A stretch of DNA of 64,000 bases, taken from contig DIUC01000020.1 in assembly GCA_002435785.1 (NCBI GenBank), forward strand, positions 120,562-184,561, written 5' to 3'. Below are positions 16,958 to 23,759 of this stretch, piece after piece. Position 1 is the stretch's first letter. Every line of letters begins with the position of its first letter. Below the pieces are notes generated by a model. The model made no database searches, was not told the DNA's origin, and was given only the letters and a program-made list of their open reading frames with translations. The position numbers and the translations under genes were made by a program. The DNA comes from Saprospiraceae bacterium UBA6168. Lineage in GTDB: Bacteria > Bacteroidota > Bacteroidia > Chitinophagales > Saprospiraceae.

Positions 16958-17881
16958 TCACGCTGCCAGCAGTTCAGCCCATTTTGCCGCCACTTTCATG
17001 CTATACTCGCCATTGCCCCGACACTGCATTAACATCTCCTCAAACTGATCTCTATGACGGTAGAAGGACGATTTTTGGGTTTTCCGGCAATGTTTCAATT
17101 CTGCTGGGGTAGCATTATTGAAAAAGTACCAGATTTCCGACTGGGCAAGGTTTGAACCATTCGGAGGCAGTGGGATGATTTTGATTTGTTTTGCCGTGTC
17201 CGTCAGGATTTTTCCCAATTCCTGCAAATTCCTTTCATCCATAAGGTCTTTGACCTTGTGCAGATTCACCTTCCTTTGCCGCAAATAGCTAATTGAAGTA
17301 GCTATTTCAAACCGTATCAAATCGCTTTCAAGCAGTGGCTTTGCTTTGCCCTGCAAGGCAATTTTACTTCTCGGTGAGTAAATCTTCACATTGTAACTTG
17401 ATAGGCAAAATACAGCCCCGTATTGCTTTCCTTTGGAGTGCATCCTGTCGGGCTTGTGACAGCGGTAGGTCTGTTCAGCCTGATAGTAACTTTTCGGCTC
17501 GTCGGTTTCGAGGTTTACGCCAAACTCAAACCTTCCGCTCAGGCTGGCATTTCCAAAGTCAAAACCCAGCGTATCGCTGATACGTTCAACCGTTTGCCCT
17601 ATTTCCGAAAATGTAAAATCCGTGTGGTTAATGCCGTTGTGGGCAACCTTGTGAAGCGAGTTAGAAAGGTGGAAGGTTGCAGCCGTCCCATTGCGGAAAA
17701 CGGCGTTCAGGTTCCCCAATCCAACCGCTTGCAGGCTTTCCTTTGTCGCACGGTAGGTATTGTCCACGGTCGGCATAAACTCCAAGCCCTGCCATTCAAA
17801 AGCGGCTTTTTCGCCGTTTTGGACAGTGGGCGGTATCATACCGGATGGTAGGATTGATTTCGTGCTGATAAAATCAATCAT
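16958..17881 (-). CDS. Putative replication-initiation-like protein of the island
   Basis: A 307-residue soluble protein. The phrases SYNVKIYSPRSK, LIRFEIATSISYLRQRKVN and KVKDLMDERNLQELGKIL resemble the IYDKG...LRFE...L-DL pattern of inovirus and small-plasmid replication initiators, but no catalytic Tyr motif could be assigned with certainty. The start at 17881 (MIDFISTKS) overlaps the preceding HTH gene as ATGATTGA, which suggests translational coupling; an ATG at 17893 is also in frame. An alternative is a DNA-binding protein of unknown type. Confidence 0.5.
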   Translation of the reverse strand: MIDFISTKSILPSGMIPPTVQNGEKAAFEWQGLEFMPTVDNTYRATKESLQAVGLGNLNAVFRNGTAATFHLSNSLHKVAHNGINHTDFTFSEIGQTVERISDTLGFDFGNASLSGRFEFGVNLETDEPKSYYQAEQTYRCHKPDRMHSKGKQYGAVFCLSSYNVKIYSPRSKIALQGKAKPLLESDLIRFEIATSISYLRQRKVNLHKVKDLMDERNLQELGKILTDTAKQIKIIPLPPNGSNLAQSEIWYFFNNATPAELKHCRKTQKSSFYRHRDQFEEMLMQCRGNGEYSMKVAAKWAELLAA

Positions 17882-18263
17882 GCTGCCCGGCAAGTTTGTA
17901 GTGCCTTACTTTTTTGCCCTTTGTCGGGCATTTGGCGAGGTACGCAATTACAATTTCCCCAGCAGTCTCCAATTGCTTGATTGGAGCGGTAATGCTGCTC
18001 CTTTCGACACCCAAAGCGTTTGAAATTTGCCTTGATGTGAGCGCCTTTCCTGCCGCCAAAAGTTGTTTTGTCTGTTCGGCAAGGGTGGTAAACCTGCCCT
18101 TGGCAAGTTCTTCCTTGTACGACAAAACCGAAGTATCGGCAACCTTAGTTTTCTTCTGTTTGCGGGTAGGATTTTGAGAAGAAGAAACACCATTTGCAGG
18201 CTTTTTCGTATCTTCGTGGTTCTCAAAATTACTTTCGGAGTGAGGAGGTAGGTTGCTCAACAT
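17874..18263 (-). CDS. Winged-helix-like DNA-binding protein of the island
   Basis: A 129-residue protein. The first 60 residues are polar and Lys-rich, probably disordered. Residues about 70-105 form a helix-turn-helix (LTSRQISNALGVERSSITAP, then IKQLETAGEIVI), like a winged-helix used by mobile-element regulators. Its start overlaps the end of the upstream HTH gene as ATGTTGA, and its end overlaps the replication-like gene, so the three form a tight operon. It is probably a regulator of, or accessory to, replication or excision. Confidence 0.65.
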   Translation of the reverse strand: MLSNLPPHSESNFENHEDTKKPANGVSSSQNPTRKQKKTKVADTSVLSYKEELAKGRFTTLAEQTKQLLAAGKALTSRQISNALGVERSSITAPIKQLETAGEIVIAYLAKCPTKGKKVRHYKLAGQHD

Positions 18264-18604
18264 GGCCTACCTCCTTTTCTTTTTTTGCTGCTCAGGTAGC
18301 GGTCAGCTTCAGCAGTAATAGCAGAAAGCGGGCGCACCGAATTTTCCAGCAACCAAGCATTTACCTGTTCTTGGTCGAAGTACAGGCGTTTTCCCCGCTT
18401 GCTGTGAGGGATTAATCCCTTCCCCGTCATTTTGTAAACGGTTTGCTTGGCAAGCCCGGTGTAGTCGCAAAATTCGTCAATGTCGAGGACGGCTTTGCTG
18501 TTGCTGCCAGCGGTGGCAGGTGCTTGTGGTTTGTGCTTTATGTCGAGCAAAAGACTTTCTATATTGCTCAACCTTGCATCAATGATTTGAAAAGGATTTT
18601 GCAT
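18257..18604 (-). CDS. Excisionase-family helix-turn-helix protein (HTH_17 type)
   Basis: A 115-residue protein. After a coiled N-terminal stretch (IDARLSNIESLLLDI) comes the MerR/Xis-like module at residues about 40-85: LDIDEFCDYTGLAKQTVYKM, GLIPHSKRGKRLYF and AWLLENS. This is the common HTH_17 arrangement of Bacteroidota integrative elements, used as recombination directionality factor or regulator. It is first in a three-gene overlapping operon. Confidence 0.8.
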   Translation of the reverse strand: MQNPFQIIDARLSNIESLLLDIKHKPQAPATAGSNSKAVLDIDEFCDYTGLAKQTVYKMTGKGLIPHSKRGKRLYFDQEQVNAWLLENSVRPLSAITAEADRYLSSKKRKGGRPC

Positions 18605-18701
18605 TGCATTGAAATTTTGTTAATCAATGCTGCAAATGTGATAGGGAAGTAAAAGAGTAACAGGGTATAGCCCGCTATGTAAGGGGGCTATCTGTTTTGT
18701 C

Positions 18702-19505
18702 CTATTGTTTTGCTCGAATAGTTTTTAGTTCATCGTCAGCCCTCGTTTTAGCCTTATCGCTTGTCAATTTCGCAATTACTGCCTCAATGTTTTGGGCTTG
18801 TTTAGGCTGCAATCGGTTGGAGCTTTTTGAGATTTCGTTATAATTCTTTTCAAAATTCTTTGAACTTCCTAAACGATGTTCATCACAAAGCCTTTTAATA
18901 GATTTCACTTTGCCACCTTCCATATTTTCAAATCTTTCCAAATCGTCAGATTCTTGAAGATAGAAAAAGTAAAGTGCCTTTTGTATCATGGTGAGTGGGT
19001 CGGTTGGCGAAGGCTCGAAAGTTTGAAGTTCGTTTACTTGGGTTGCTTCTGGGGAAGTTTCTTCATTTGTATCGAGTCTAAAAAAGGCTTTCCAATAAAG
19101 CTGCCCAGACTCATTTAATTCCACCCATTCGCCTGTTAAAGGCATTAATGTTCTAAGCCTCTCCAATTCATTATCAAGGGGTTGAACCCTAAACTCGTAA
19201 CGGACATCTTTATAGCTTCTATTGTAGAAATGTGGAGTTACTCCTCTACCTATGTACATCCCATGTCTATCCCAATAAAGATTATCTCTCCAAAACTGCA
19301 TCCTTGCTTGTTCCAAATACAGGATTTGTTCTTTGACACTGAAATTTGAAGCCCTATCAAGTAGGTTTTTAAACTCCGTTCCATCCATGTTGTAAGTTTC
19401 AAATCTTGACATACTTTCAGTGATTTTGCCTTGCTTTATTGTATCCAACCAGTTTTCACGGTCGTTTGCGCAGAAGTGAAGAAAGAAGGCTCCCCTGTCT
19501 TTCAA
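18702..19505 (-). CDS. Island protein of unknown function, coupled to the integrase
   Basis: A soluble protein of up to 267 residues, AT-rich in DNA. The TTG at 19505 overlaps the integrase stop as TTGA, suggesting reinitiation; the first ATG is at 19412 and would remove 31 residues. The middle is rich in Trp and Tyr (FWRDNLYWDRHGMYIGRG, GEWVELNESGQLYWKAFF), and the C-terminal 70 residues are charged and helical. I do not recognise the family. It follows the integrase directly, where mobile elements often carry regulators or cargo. Confidence 0.6.
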   Translation of the reverse strand: MKDRGAFFLHFCANDRENWLDTIKQGKITESMSRFETYNMDGTEFKNLLDRASNFSVKEQILYLEQARMQFWRDNLYWDRHGMYIGRGVTPHFYNRSYKDVRYEFRVQPLDNELERLRTLMPLTGEWVELNESGQLYWKAFFRLDTNEETSPEATQVNELQTFEPSPTDPLTMIQKALYFFYLQESDDLERFENMEGGKVKSIKRLCDEHRLGSSKNFEKNYNEISKSSNRLQPKQAQNIEAVIAKLTSDKAKTRADDELKTIRAKQ

Positions 19506-20623
19506 AGGTTCAAACTGTTCATTCTATTGATTGCATCCGTTTTCTTTTGGTCAACCACTTTGGCGTAAATCTGTGTCGTTTTCAGTTCCTTGTGTCCCAA
19601 AAGTTTCGAGACGGTGTAAATGTCCGTCCCCAATGTTAGCTGAATAGTGGCGAAAGAGTGACGGGCGCAATGGAAGGTTAACTTCTTTCTGTCAATTCCA
19701 GCCCTCATAAACCACTGGGTCATTTTGGCCGCTTGCCAACCGCCAATCTTTTCAGGCAGTTCAGGGAAAACAGGTTGGCTTTTGTCCCGCCTTTCGCCCA
19801 TGAATTTTAAGACAGGCAAGGCCAACGTTACGGTTTCCTGCCCCTTCGTTTTCTGTTGGGCAAAGCGGATGAAATGCCCGCCTTCCTCACTGCCCTGCAC
19901 TTCGCCCCACGTCAATTTCCGCACATCGGAAAGCCTTAGCCCGGTCAGGGCTGAAAAGATAAAGGCGTTTTTGATTACGGGAATGTCACAAGCCGTTTTT
20001 GCCAGTGTTTGCAGTTCCTCAATGGTTACAAATTCCCGTTTGGTTTCCTCTTGCAAAATGGCTGGCACTCGCTTTCCCAAGTCTTCCCGCAGTAGCCCAT
20101 CCATGAAAGCCTGTTTTATGGCCGCTTTGAACTTGCTGAAATAGGCTGCTTTACTGTTTTGGGCAAGGTCGGTTTCTTCGATAAGGTATTCTTTAAAGCC
20201 CTCGATTCGTTCTTGGGTAAGGTCTCCAACGGTAAGCCCGTGGGCAAAGTAGTCGGTGAGGTAGTTGTAGGCGCTCGACCAATTTCCATAGTTGCCTTCA
20301 CTCGAAAAACGCTTGTCTGCCAGTTGACGAAAAAAGGCAATGAAGTCCGTTTTCTTTTTGGTGTCAGACGCTACCCCGTATTGGCCATTTTGGATTTCGA
20401 GTTGGCGCTTTGCCCGGATGCTTTCGGCAAGGGCTTTCGTTTCTTTATTGTGTTGGCTCTCCATTGGAGAGGCTGTCTTACTGTAAAGGTATAGCCCCAA
20501 AAATTCACGGCGGGTTTGCTGGCCTGTGCCGGGATGCACAACGGCGGGGTAGAAGTCCAGGTACAGACTTTTCCGGCCTTTGGCTATGGCTTTGTCTCTC
20601 AAAAATACTTTCGTGGCTTTCAT
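19502..20623 (-). CDS. Tyrosine-type site-specific recombinase/integrase
   Basis: A 373-residue enzyme. Residues about 1-45 form an arm-binding beta region (KVFLRDKA..KSLYLDFYP), 90-190 a SAM-like core-binding domain, and 200-365 the catalytic domain. Catalytic residues: Arg230 (ALTGLRLSDVRKL), a Lys in the beta-hairpin near 258, His318 and Arg321 (HCARHSFAT), His344 (LLGHKEL) and Tyr353. This is the Bacteroidota phage/ICE integrase type. The ATG at 20623 is preferred over a GTG at 20629. Its position close to the mnmE repeat supports it as the island's integrase. Confidence 0.92.
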   Translation of the reverse strand: MKATKVFLRDKAIAKGRKSLYLDFYPAVVHPGTGQQTRREFLGLYLYSKTASPMESQHNKETKALAESIRAKRQLEIQNGQYGVASDTKKKTDFIAFFRQLADKRFSSEGNYGNWSSAYNYLTDYFAHGLTVGDLTQERIEGFKEYLIEETDLAQNSKAAYFSKFKAAIKQAFMDGLLREDLGKRVPAILQEETKREFVTIEELQTLAKTACDIPVIKNAFIFSALTGLRLSDVRKLTWGEVQGSEEGGHFIRFAQQKTKGQETVTLALPVLKFMGERRDKSQPVFPELPEKIGGWQAAKMTQWFMRAGIDRKKLTFHCARHSFATIQLTLGTDIYTVSKLLGHKELKTTQIYAKVVDQKKTDAINRMNSLNL

Positions 20624-20655
20624 GTTCACAAAGATTTAAAAATGATTGATTTTCG

Positions 20656-21021
20656 TTATTCAAAAAGCCGATTTATTGCTGCCCGGCTCACAAATTTTCT
20701 TTTGCCGATTTTCACGGTTTTCAACTTGCCGTCCTTGCTCAATCTCCAAACCGTTGAACGGCTTATTTGAAACAGCTTCCCAACTTCGCCAATGCTCAAA
20801 AAGTCCTTTGCTTGAATTTCAACGATAGGCGCTTGGATAACCTGCCGGGTTTCCTCATTGCTGGCTTCTATCTTTTCCGTCCGTTTACGGGCTTTGTAGG
20901 CACGTTTGGCGCAATTGTCCCCGCAATACTTGGTGACAGATGTTTGGGCTTGAAACTCAAGCCCGCAATGCTGGCAAATCCGTTTTACTATCATTCTGTT
21001 TTCGATTGTTTCCCCTTTCAT
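20656..21021 (-). CDS. Zinc-ribbon plus helix-turn-helix (HTH_17) island regulator
   Basis: A 121-residue protein with an N-terminal four-Cys motif (CQHCGLEFQ, then KYCGDNCAKR), a charged linker, and a C-terminal excisionase-like HTH (FLSIGEVGKLFQISRSTVWR, LKTVKIGKRKFVSRAAI). This domain pairing is typical of genes just upstream of integrases in Bacteroidota elements. It is first in the leftward integrase operon and is preceded by a promoter with repeated operator-like sites, so it may regulate itself and the integrase. Confidence 0.82.
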   Translation of the reverse strand: MKGETIENRMIVKRICQHCGLEFQAQTSVTKYCGDNCAKRAYKARKRTEKIEASNEETRQVIQAPIVEIQAKDFLSIGEVGKLFQISRSTVWRLSKDGKLKTVKIGKRKFVSRAAINRLFE

Positions 21022-21044
21022 TGAGGCTCAAAAAGGTCGCATGA

Positions 21045-21077
21045 TGTTTCAAATGTGTTTCAAATATGTTTCACGAT
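21045..21077. repeat. Three direct 11-bp repeats (TGTTTCAAAT(A/G))
   Basis: TGTTTCAAATG at 21045, TGTTTCAAATA at 21056 and TGTTTCACGAT at 21067 are consecutive 11-bp units between the promoter and the first regulator gene. The one-turn spacing suggests binding sites on one face of the helix, for a regulator or for integrase arm binding. Confidence 0.6.
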
Positions 21078-21083
21078 TTCGCC

Positions 21084-21137
21084 CTTTTTGTACCTCGTTT
21101 TGCAAATATAGGCAAAAGGTACAAATGAGGTACAAAA
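21084..21137 (-). promoter_or_regulatory. Island promoter TATATTTG flanked by GTACCT operator-like repeats
   Basis: On the minus strand the box TATATTTG lies at 21103-21110 and fits TAnnTTTG, with TTTG about 22 bp upstream. Two direct copies of TTTGTACCT lie upstream of the box and one inverted copy (GAGGTACAAA) lies downstream, so three similar sites surround the promoter. This arrangement suggests autoregulation of the integrase operon by one of its HTH products. Confidence 0.55.
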
Positions 21138-21191
21138 AAAATACTAATAAGGAACGGTCAAAGGCGGGTCAAGAAACAAGATAGCATAGAA

Positions 21192-21224
21192 AAAGCCTTG
21201 TAAATGTTGAACTTACAAGGCTTT
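21192..21224. terminator. Hairpin (12-bp stem) downstream of mnmE
   Basis: AAAGCCTTGTAA at 21192-21203 and TTACAAGGCTTT at 21213-21224 are perfect inverted arms with a 9-base loop. It lies inside the island edge, 34 bp past the mnmE stop, and could end mnmE transcription before the island's own promoter. The T tract on the minus strand is short. Confidence 0.5.
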
Positions 21225-21254
21225 CGTTTATCCGTTGAAAATGGCTTGTTTGCT

Positions 21255-21275
21255 TAGTTACTTTCCGATACAAAA
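21255..21275. repeat. Right attachment repeat (mnmE 3' end)
   Basis: It covers the last 18 bases of mnmE (F-C-I-G-K-stop) plus three bases, and pairs with 14456-14476 with two mismatches. It marks the chromosomal target site in which the island sits. Confidence 0.75.
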
Positions 21276-22712
21276 CTTCCCAAAAATATTCCCCAACAAA
21301 TCCTCCACCCCCACCTCCCCGGTAATCTCGCCGAGGTAGGACAGCGCCCGCCGGATGTCCATCGCCACGAAGTCGGAAGTCACGCCCGAGTCCAGCCCGT
21401 GCAGCACGTCGTCGAGGCTGGCGGCGGCTTTTTGCAGGGCCTCCAAGTGGCGGGCATTGGTGACGATGGTGCTTTCTGTGCCGACTTTTTGTGTGACAAC
21501 TGCATCGTATAGCTTTTCTTTCAAGTACGGCACATTCATCCCATGCTTTGCAGATAGCGTGATAATGGAGGGATGAGGGATGAGGGATGAGGGATGAATA
21601 GGCCGGGCGTTTGCGAAGAAAAAATCGGGGATAGTCGGGTCGCTTGGATTCAGAAGCCACTCCGGTTTATAGCTGGGCAGGTTGTCCATTTTATTGCAGA
21701 CAACGAGCAGTTCCATGCCCTCCCGTTGCAGGCTGGCCACGTCGGCCAGCACCTCGTCCAACTTCGTTTCCACCACGTCGAATACATAGACCAGCAGGGC
21801 GGCCTGGCTCACTTTCTCCATCGTTTTCTCCACGCCGATGGCCTCGATTTGGTCCTGCGCTTCCCGGATGCCCGCCGTGTCAATGAGCCGGAACTCCACC
21901 CCCTGGATGTTCAGCACCTCCTCCACCGTGTCCCTCGTCGTGCCGGCGATGGGGCTGACGATGGCCCGCTCCTCGTTCAATAAAGCATTCAACAGGGTGG
22001 ATTTCCCGGCGTTCGGGCGGCCAGCGATGACAGTGGGCACGCCCGTTTTCAGCACGTTCCCGAGCTTGAAGGAGCGGATGAGCGACTGGAGCAAGGCGTG
22101 GATATGGGCCACCAGCGCCTTCAACTGCCCCCGGTTGGCGAACTCCACGTCCTCCTCGGCAAAGTCCAATTCCAGTTCGATGAGGCTAGCGAAGTTGAGC
22201 AGCTCTTCCCGCAGGCGCTGTATCTCGTGGCTGAAACCGCCCCTCATCTGCCGGATGGCCACCAAATGGCTGCCCTCGCTGGTGCTGGCGATGAGGTCGG
22301 CCACCGCCTCGGCCTGCGAGAGGTCCATTTTGCCGTTCAGGAATGCCCGCAGCGTGAACTCGCCGGGCTGCGCCAAACGAGCGCCTTTTTCGATGAACAG
22401 CTCAATGATTTTTTGCAAAATAAATGGCGAGCCGTGGCAGGATACCTCGGTGGTGTGCTCGCCAGTATAAGAGTTCGGGCCTTTGAAAACGGAGACCAGC
22501 ACCTCGTCCAGCACCTGCCCGTCGTCGTTTTTGATGGTGCCAAAATGCAGGGTGTGGCTCGGCTGCTCGGTCAGGTTTTTCCCGCCGAAAACTTTTTGCA
22601 CGATGGCCAGCGCCTCACTGCCGCTGAGGCGGATGACGCCGATGGCGCCCACGCCGGGCGGTGTGGCCAGTGCGACGATGGTGTCGTTGAGGTCGTGTTT
22701 TGAGTAGCTCAT
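21258..22712 (-). CDS. mnmE: tRNA uridine-5-carboxymethylaminomethyl(34) synthesis GTPase MnmE
   Basis: A 484-residue enzyme that, with MnmG, modifies U34 of tRNAs. The N-terminal folate-binding domain begins NDTIVALATPPGVGAIGVIR. The G domain has G1 GRPNAGKST (231-239), switch II DTAG (278-281), NKMD (340-343) and SAK (387-389). The C-terminus is the invariant FCIGK with the catalytic Cys. Start at 22712 overlaps the upstream stop as ATGA. The protein is longer than usual because the G4-G5 interval holds about 43 residues. Part of that interval (PIHPSSLIPHPS, near 371-382) is encoded by four perfect copies of the 7-bp word GGGATGA. Confidence 0.95.
   Translation of the reverse strand: MSYSKHDLNDTIVALATPPGVGAIGVIRLSGSEALAIVQKVFGGKNLTEQPSHTLHFGTIKNDDGQVLDEVLVSVFKGPNSYTGEHTTEVSCHGSPFILQKIIELFIEKGARLAQPGEFTLRAFLNGKMDLSQAEAVADLIASTSEGSHLVAIRQMRGGFSHEIQRLREELLNFASLIELELDFAEEDVEFANRGQLKALVAHIHALLQSLIRSFKLGNVLKTGVPTVIAGRPNAGKSTLLNALLNEERAIVSPIAGTTRDTVEEVLNIQGVEFRLIDTAGIREAQDQIEAIGVEKTMEKVSQAALLVYVFDVVETKLDEVLADVASLQREGMELLVVCNKMDNLPSYKPEWLLNPSDPTIPDFFFANARPIHPSSLIPHPSIITLSAKHGMNVPYLKEKLYDAVVTQKVGTESTIVTNARHLEALQKAAASLDDVLHGLDSGVTSDFVAMDIRRALSYLGEITGEVGVEDLLGNIFGKFCIGK
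21570..21597. repeat. (GGGATGA)x4 heptamer repeat inside mnmE
   Basis: Four perfect 7-bp units lie within the mnmE coding sequence between the NKMD and SAK motifs. Because 7 is not a multiple of 3, gain or loss of one unit would shift the frame before the catalytic C-terminus. Confidence 0.85.
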
Positions 22713-23584
22713 CGCAGGATTTTGAAAGGGCGTTTCCACGTGGATTTGTCCCTTGAAAGTTCAACATGGAACTCCTTGGCATCGGCAGGTAGCACAAAAC
22801 TCAGGTCGTCGGTGACAGTGGCGTTTTGTTCCACCCACGCTGCGGTATCCGACTGCTCGGTGGGGTCAATGGACTTGCCATCGGCGTAAACCTTCACCGC
22901 TGCCCGGTAACAGATGCCGAAGTTGCTTTTGCAAGCGAGGTAGCAGCGTAGTTTCAACCTGATTTCGCTGTCGGAAATCCACTCCGCATCCGCCGACCGG
23001 AACTCAATGCCAAAGTCGAGGAAGTTGAATGGCTTTTGCAAATTGGGAAAGTCCAGCACCTTCAATGGCCGGTCGGACGGGGAATGGGGTTGCTCACCAG
23101 GCTCGGTTGCTTGTTCTTTTTTGGGCTGTGCAGGCTGCAGCTCATCGGCATCGCTGGGCTTGTTTTCCCCCAGAGAGTTTGAGAAAAAAATGCCCGCCGC
23201 TACGACTCCCACGAGCAGGGCGGCGATGAGCAAATACTTCGTCCACGATTTGTTTCCATTTGGTCGGTTAGTGACGGGGTGACTTAAAGTCACCCCGTCA
23301 CTACTGCTGGGAGTTAAAATCTCGTGGTCGAGCGGGCTGCCATCTGCGATGTCCAATATCTGGTGCGCAATGGTCGCTTTTTGTCGGGCGGCATCGCTGG
23401 GTTCCAGCATCCCAGCGAGGGTTTGCTCTTCCAGCAGGGCGAGCTTGCCCTTTAGCACCAGCAAGACGTTCTGCTTGCGCTGGTTTTGGGTTTTCGCTTG
23501 CGCAATGAGCACGTCCAATGCGGCTTCGAGCTTGAAGTCGGCAACGAGTTCCTTTACCTTTTCTTCAACGTTGTTGTCCATCAT
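22709..23584 (-). CDS. Membrane protein with N-terminal effector-associated-domain-like (EAD11) helical domain
   Basis: A 291-residue protein. Residues about 5-82 (VEEKVKELVADFKLEAALDV, then NVLLVLKGKLALLEEQTLAG and ILDIADG) match the helical pattern of effector-associated domain 11, a death-domain-like adaptor of bacterial conflict systems. A single membrane helix follows (KYLLIAALLVGVVAAGIFF, about 116-134). The outer part (about 160-290) is a beta-rich domain of unknown type with several Cys residues. The stop overlaps the mnmE start (ATGA), so mnmE is translationally coupled to it. A perfect 33-bp palindrome interrupts the linker between EAD and membrane helix. Confidence 0.6.
   Translation of the reverse strand: MMDNNVEEKVKELVADFKLEAALDVLIAQAKTQNQRKQNVLLVLKGKLALLEEQTLAGMLEPSDAARQKATIAHQILDIADGSPLDHEILTPSSSDGVTLSHPVTNRPNGNKSWTKYLLIAALLVGVVAAGIFFSNSLGENKPSDADELQPAQPKKEQATEPGEQPHSPSDRPLKVLDFPNLQKPFNFLDFGIEFRSADAEWISDSEIRLKLRCYLACKSNFGICYRAAVKVYADGKSIDPTEQSDTAAWVEQNATVTDDLSFVLPADAKEFHVELSRDKSTWKRPFKILR
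23270..23302. repeat. Perfect 33-nt palindrome inside the EAD11-like gene
   Basis: AGTGACGGGGTGACTT at 23270-23285 is perfectly inverted at 23287-23302 around a single central base. It encodes the linker residues GVTLSHPVTN in frame. Its perfection suggests recent insertion or selection at DNA level. Confidence 0.85.
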
Positions 23585-23649
23585 TTGCCATAATTTAAAG
23601 CAAGGTATGGCGATTTTTGAAATCCGGCGAAATCGGGTAATATTTGCAG

Positions 23650-23750
23650 GGCTGGGTTTGAGTGGCTGGGCGTTTGAGGGTTTGAGGAGACCAAATTAGC
23701 GGCACGGCTTCTCCTCAAACCCTCACACGCTCAAGTCCCCAAGCCCTCAA
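23650..23750. repeat. Low-complexity inverted word array (TTTGAGGG type)
   Basis: GGGTTTGAGTGG, GCGTTTGAGGG and TTTGAGGAG on the left are answered by CTCCTCAAACCCTC, ACGCTCAAG and AAGCCCTCAAATCC on the right. The inner arms AGGGTTTGAGGAG and CTCCTCAAACCCT (23678-23690 and 23712-23724) are perfect. The flanking genes are divergent, so it covers the promoter region of both. Confidence 0.75.
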
Positions 23751-23759
23751 ATCCAAACC

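Larger units (their letters stand above)
14456..21275. mobile_element. 6.8-kb integrative island in the 3' end of mnmE (SGI1-type site)
   Basis: The element is bounded by the 21-bp repeats at 14456-14476 and 21255-21275. It carries a tyrosine recombinase next to the mnmE end, three small DNA-binding genes, a replication-like gene, two duplicated membrane-protein genes, a secreted Cys-rich protein and an unknown gene. Several members are visibly more AT-rich than the chromosomal genes around them. SGI1 and related islands are known to insert at the 18-bp 3' end of thdF/trmE/mnmE, and this target is the same coding position. No conjugation genes are present, so it would need a helper to move between cells. 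Confidence 0.75.

Noticed and set aside
18702..19505. RteC-like regulator
   Set aside because: Position after the integrase and size suggested it, but no convincing RteC sequence pattern could be identified.
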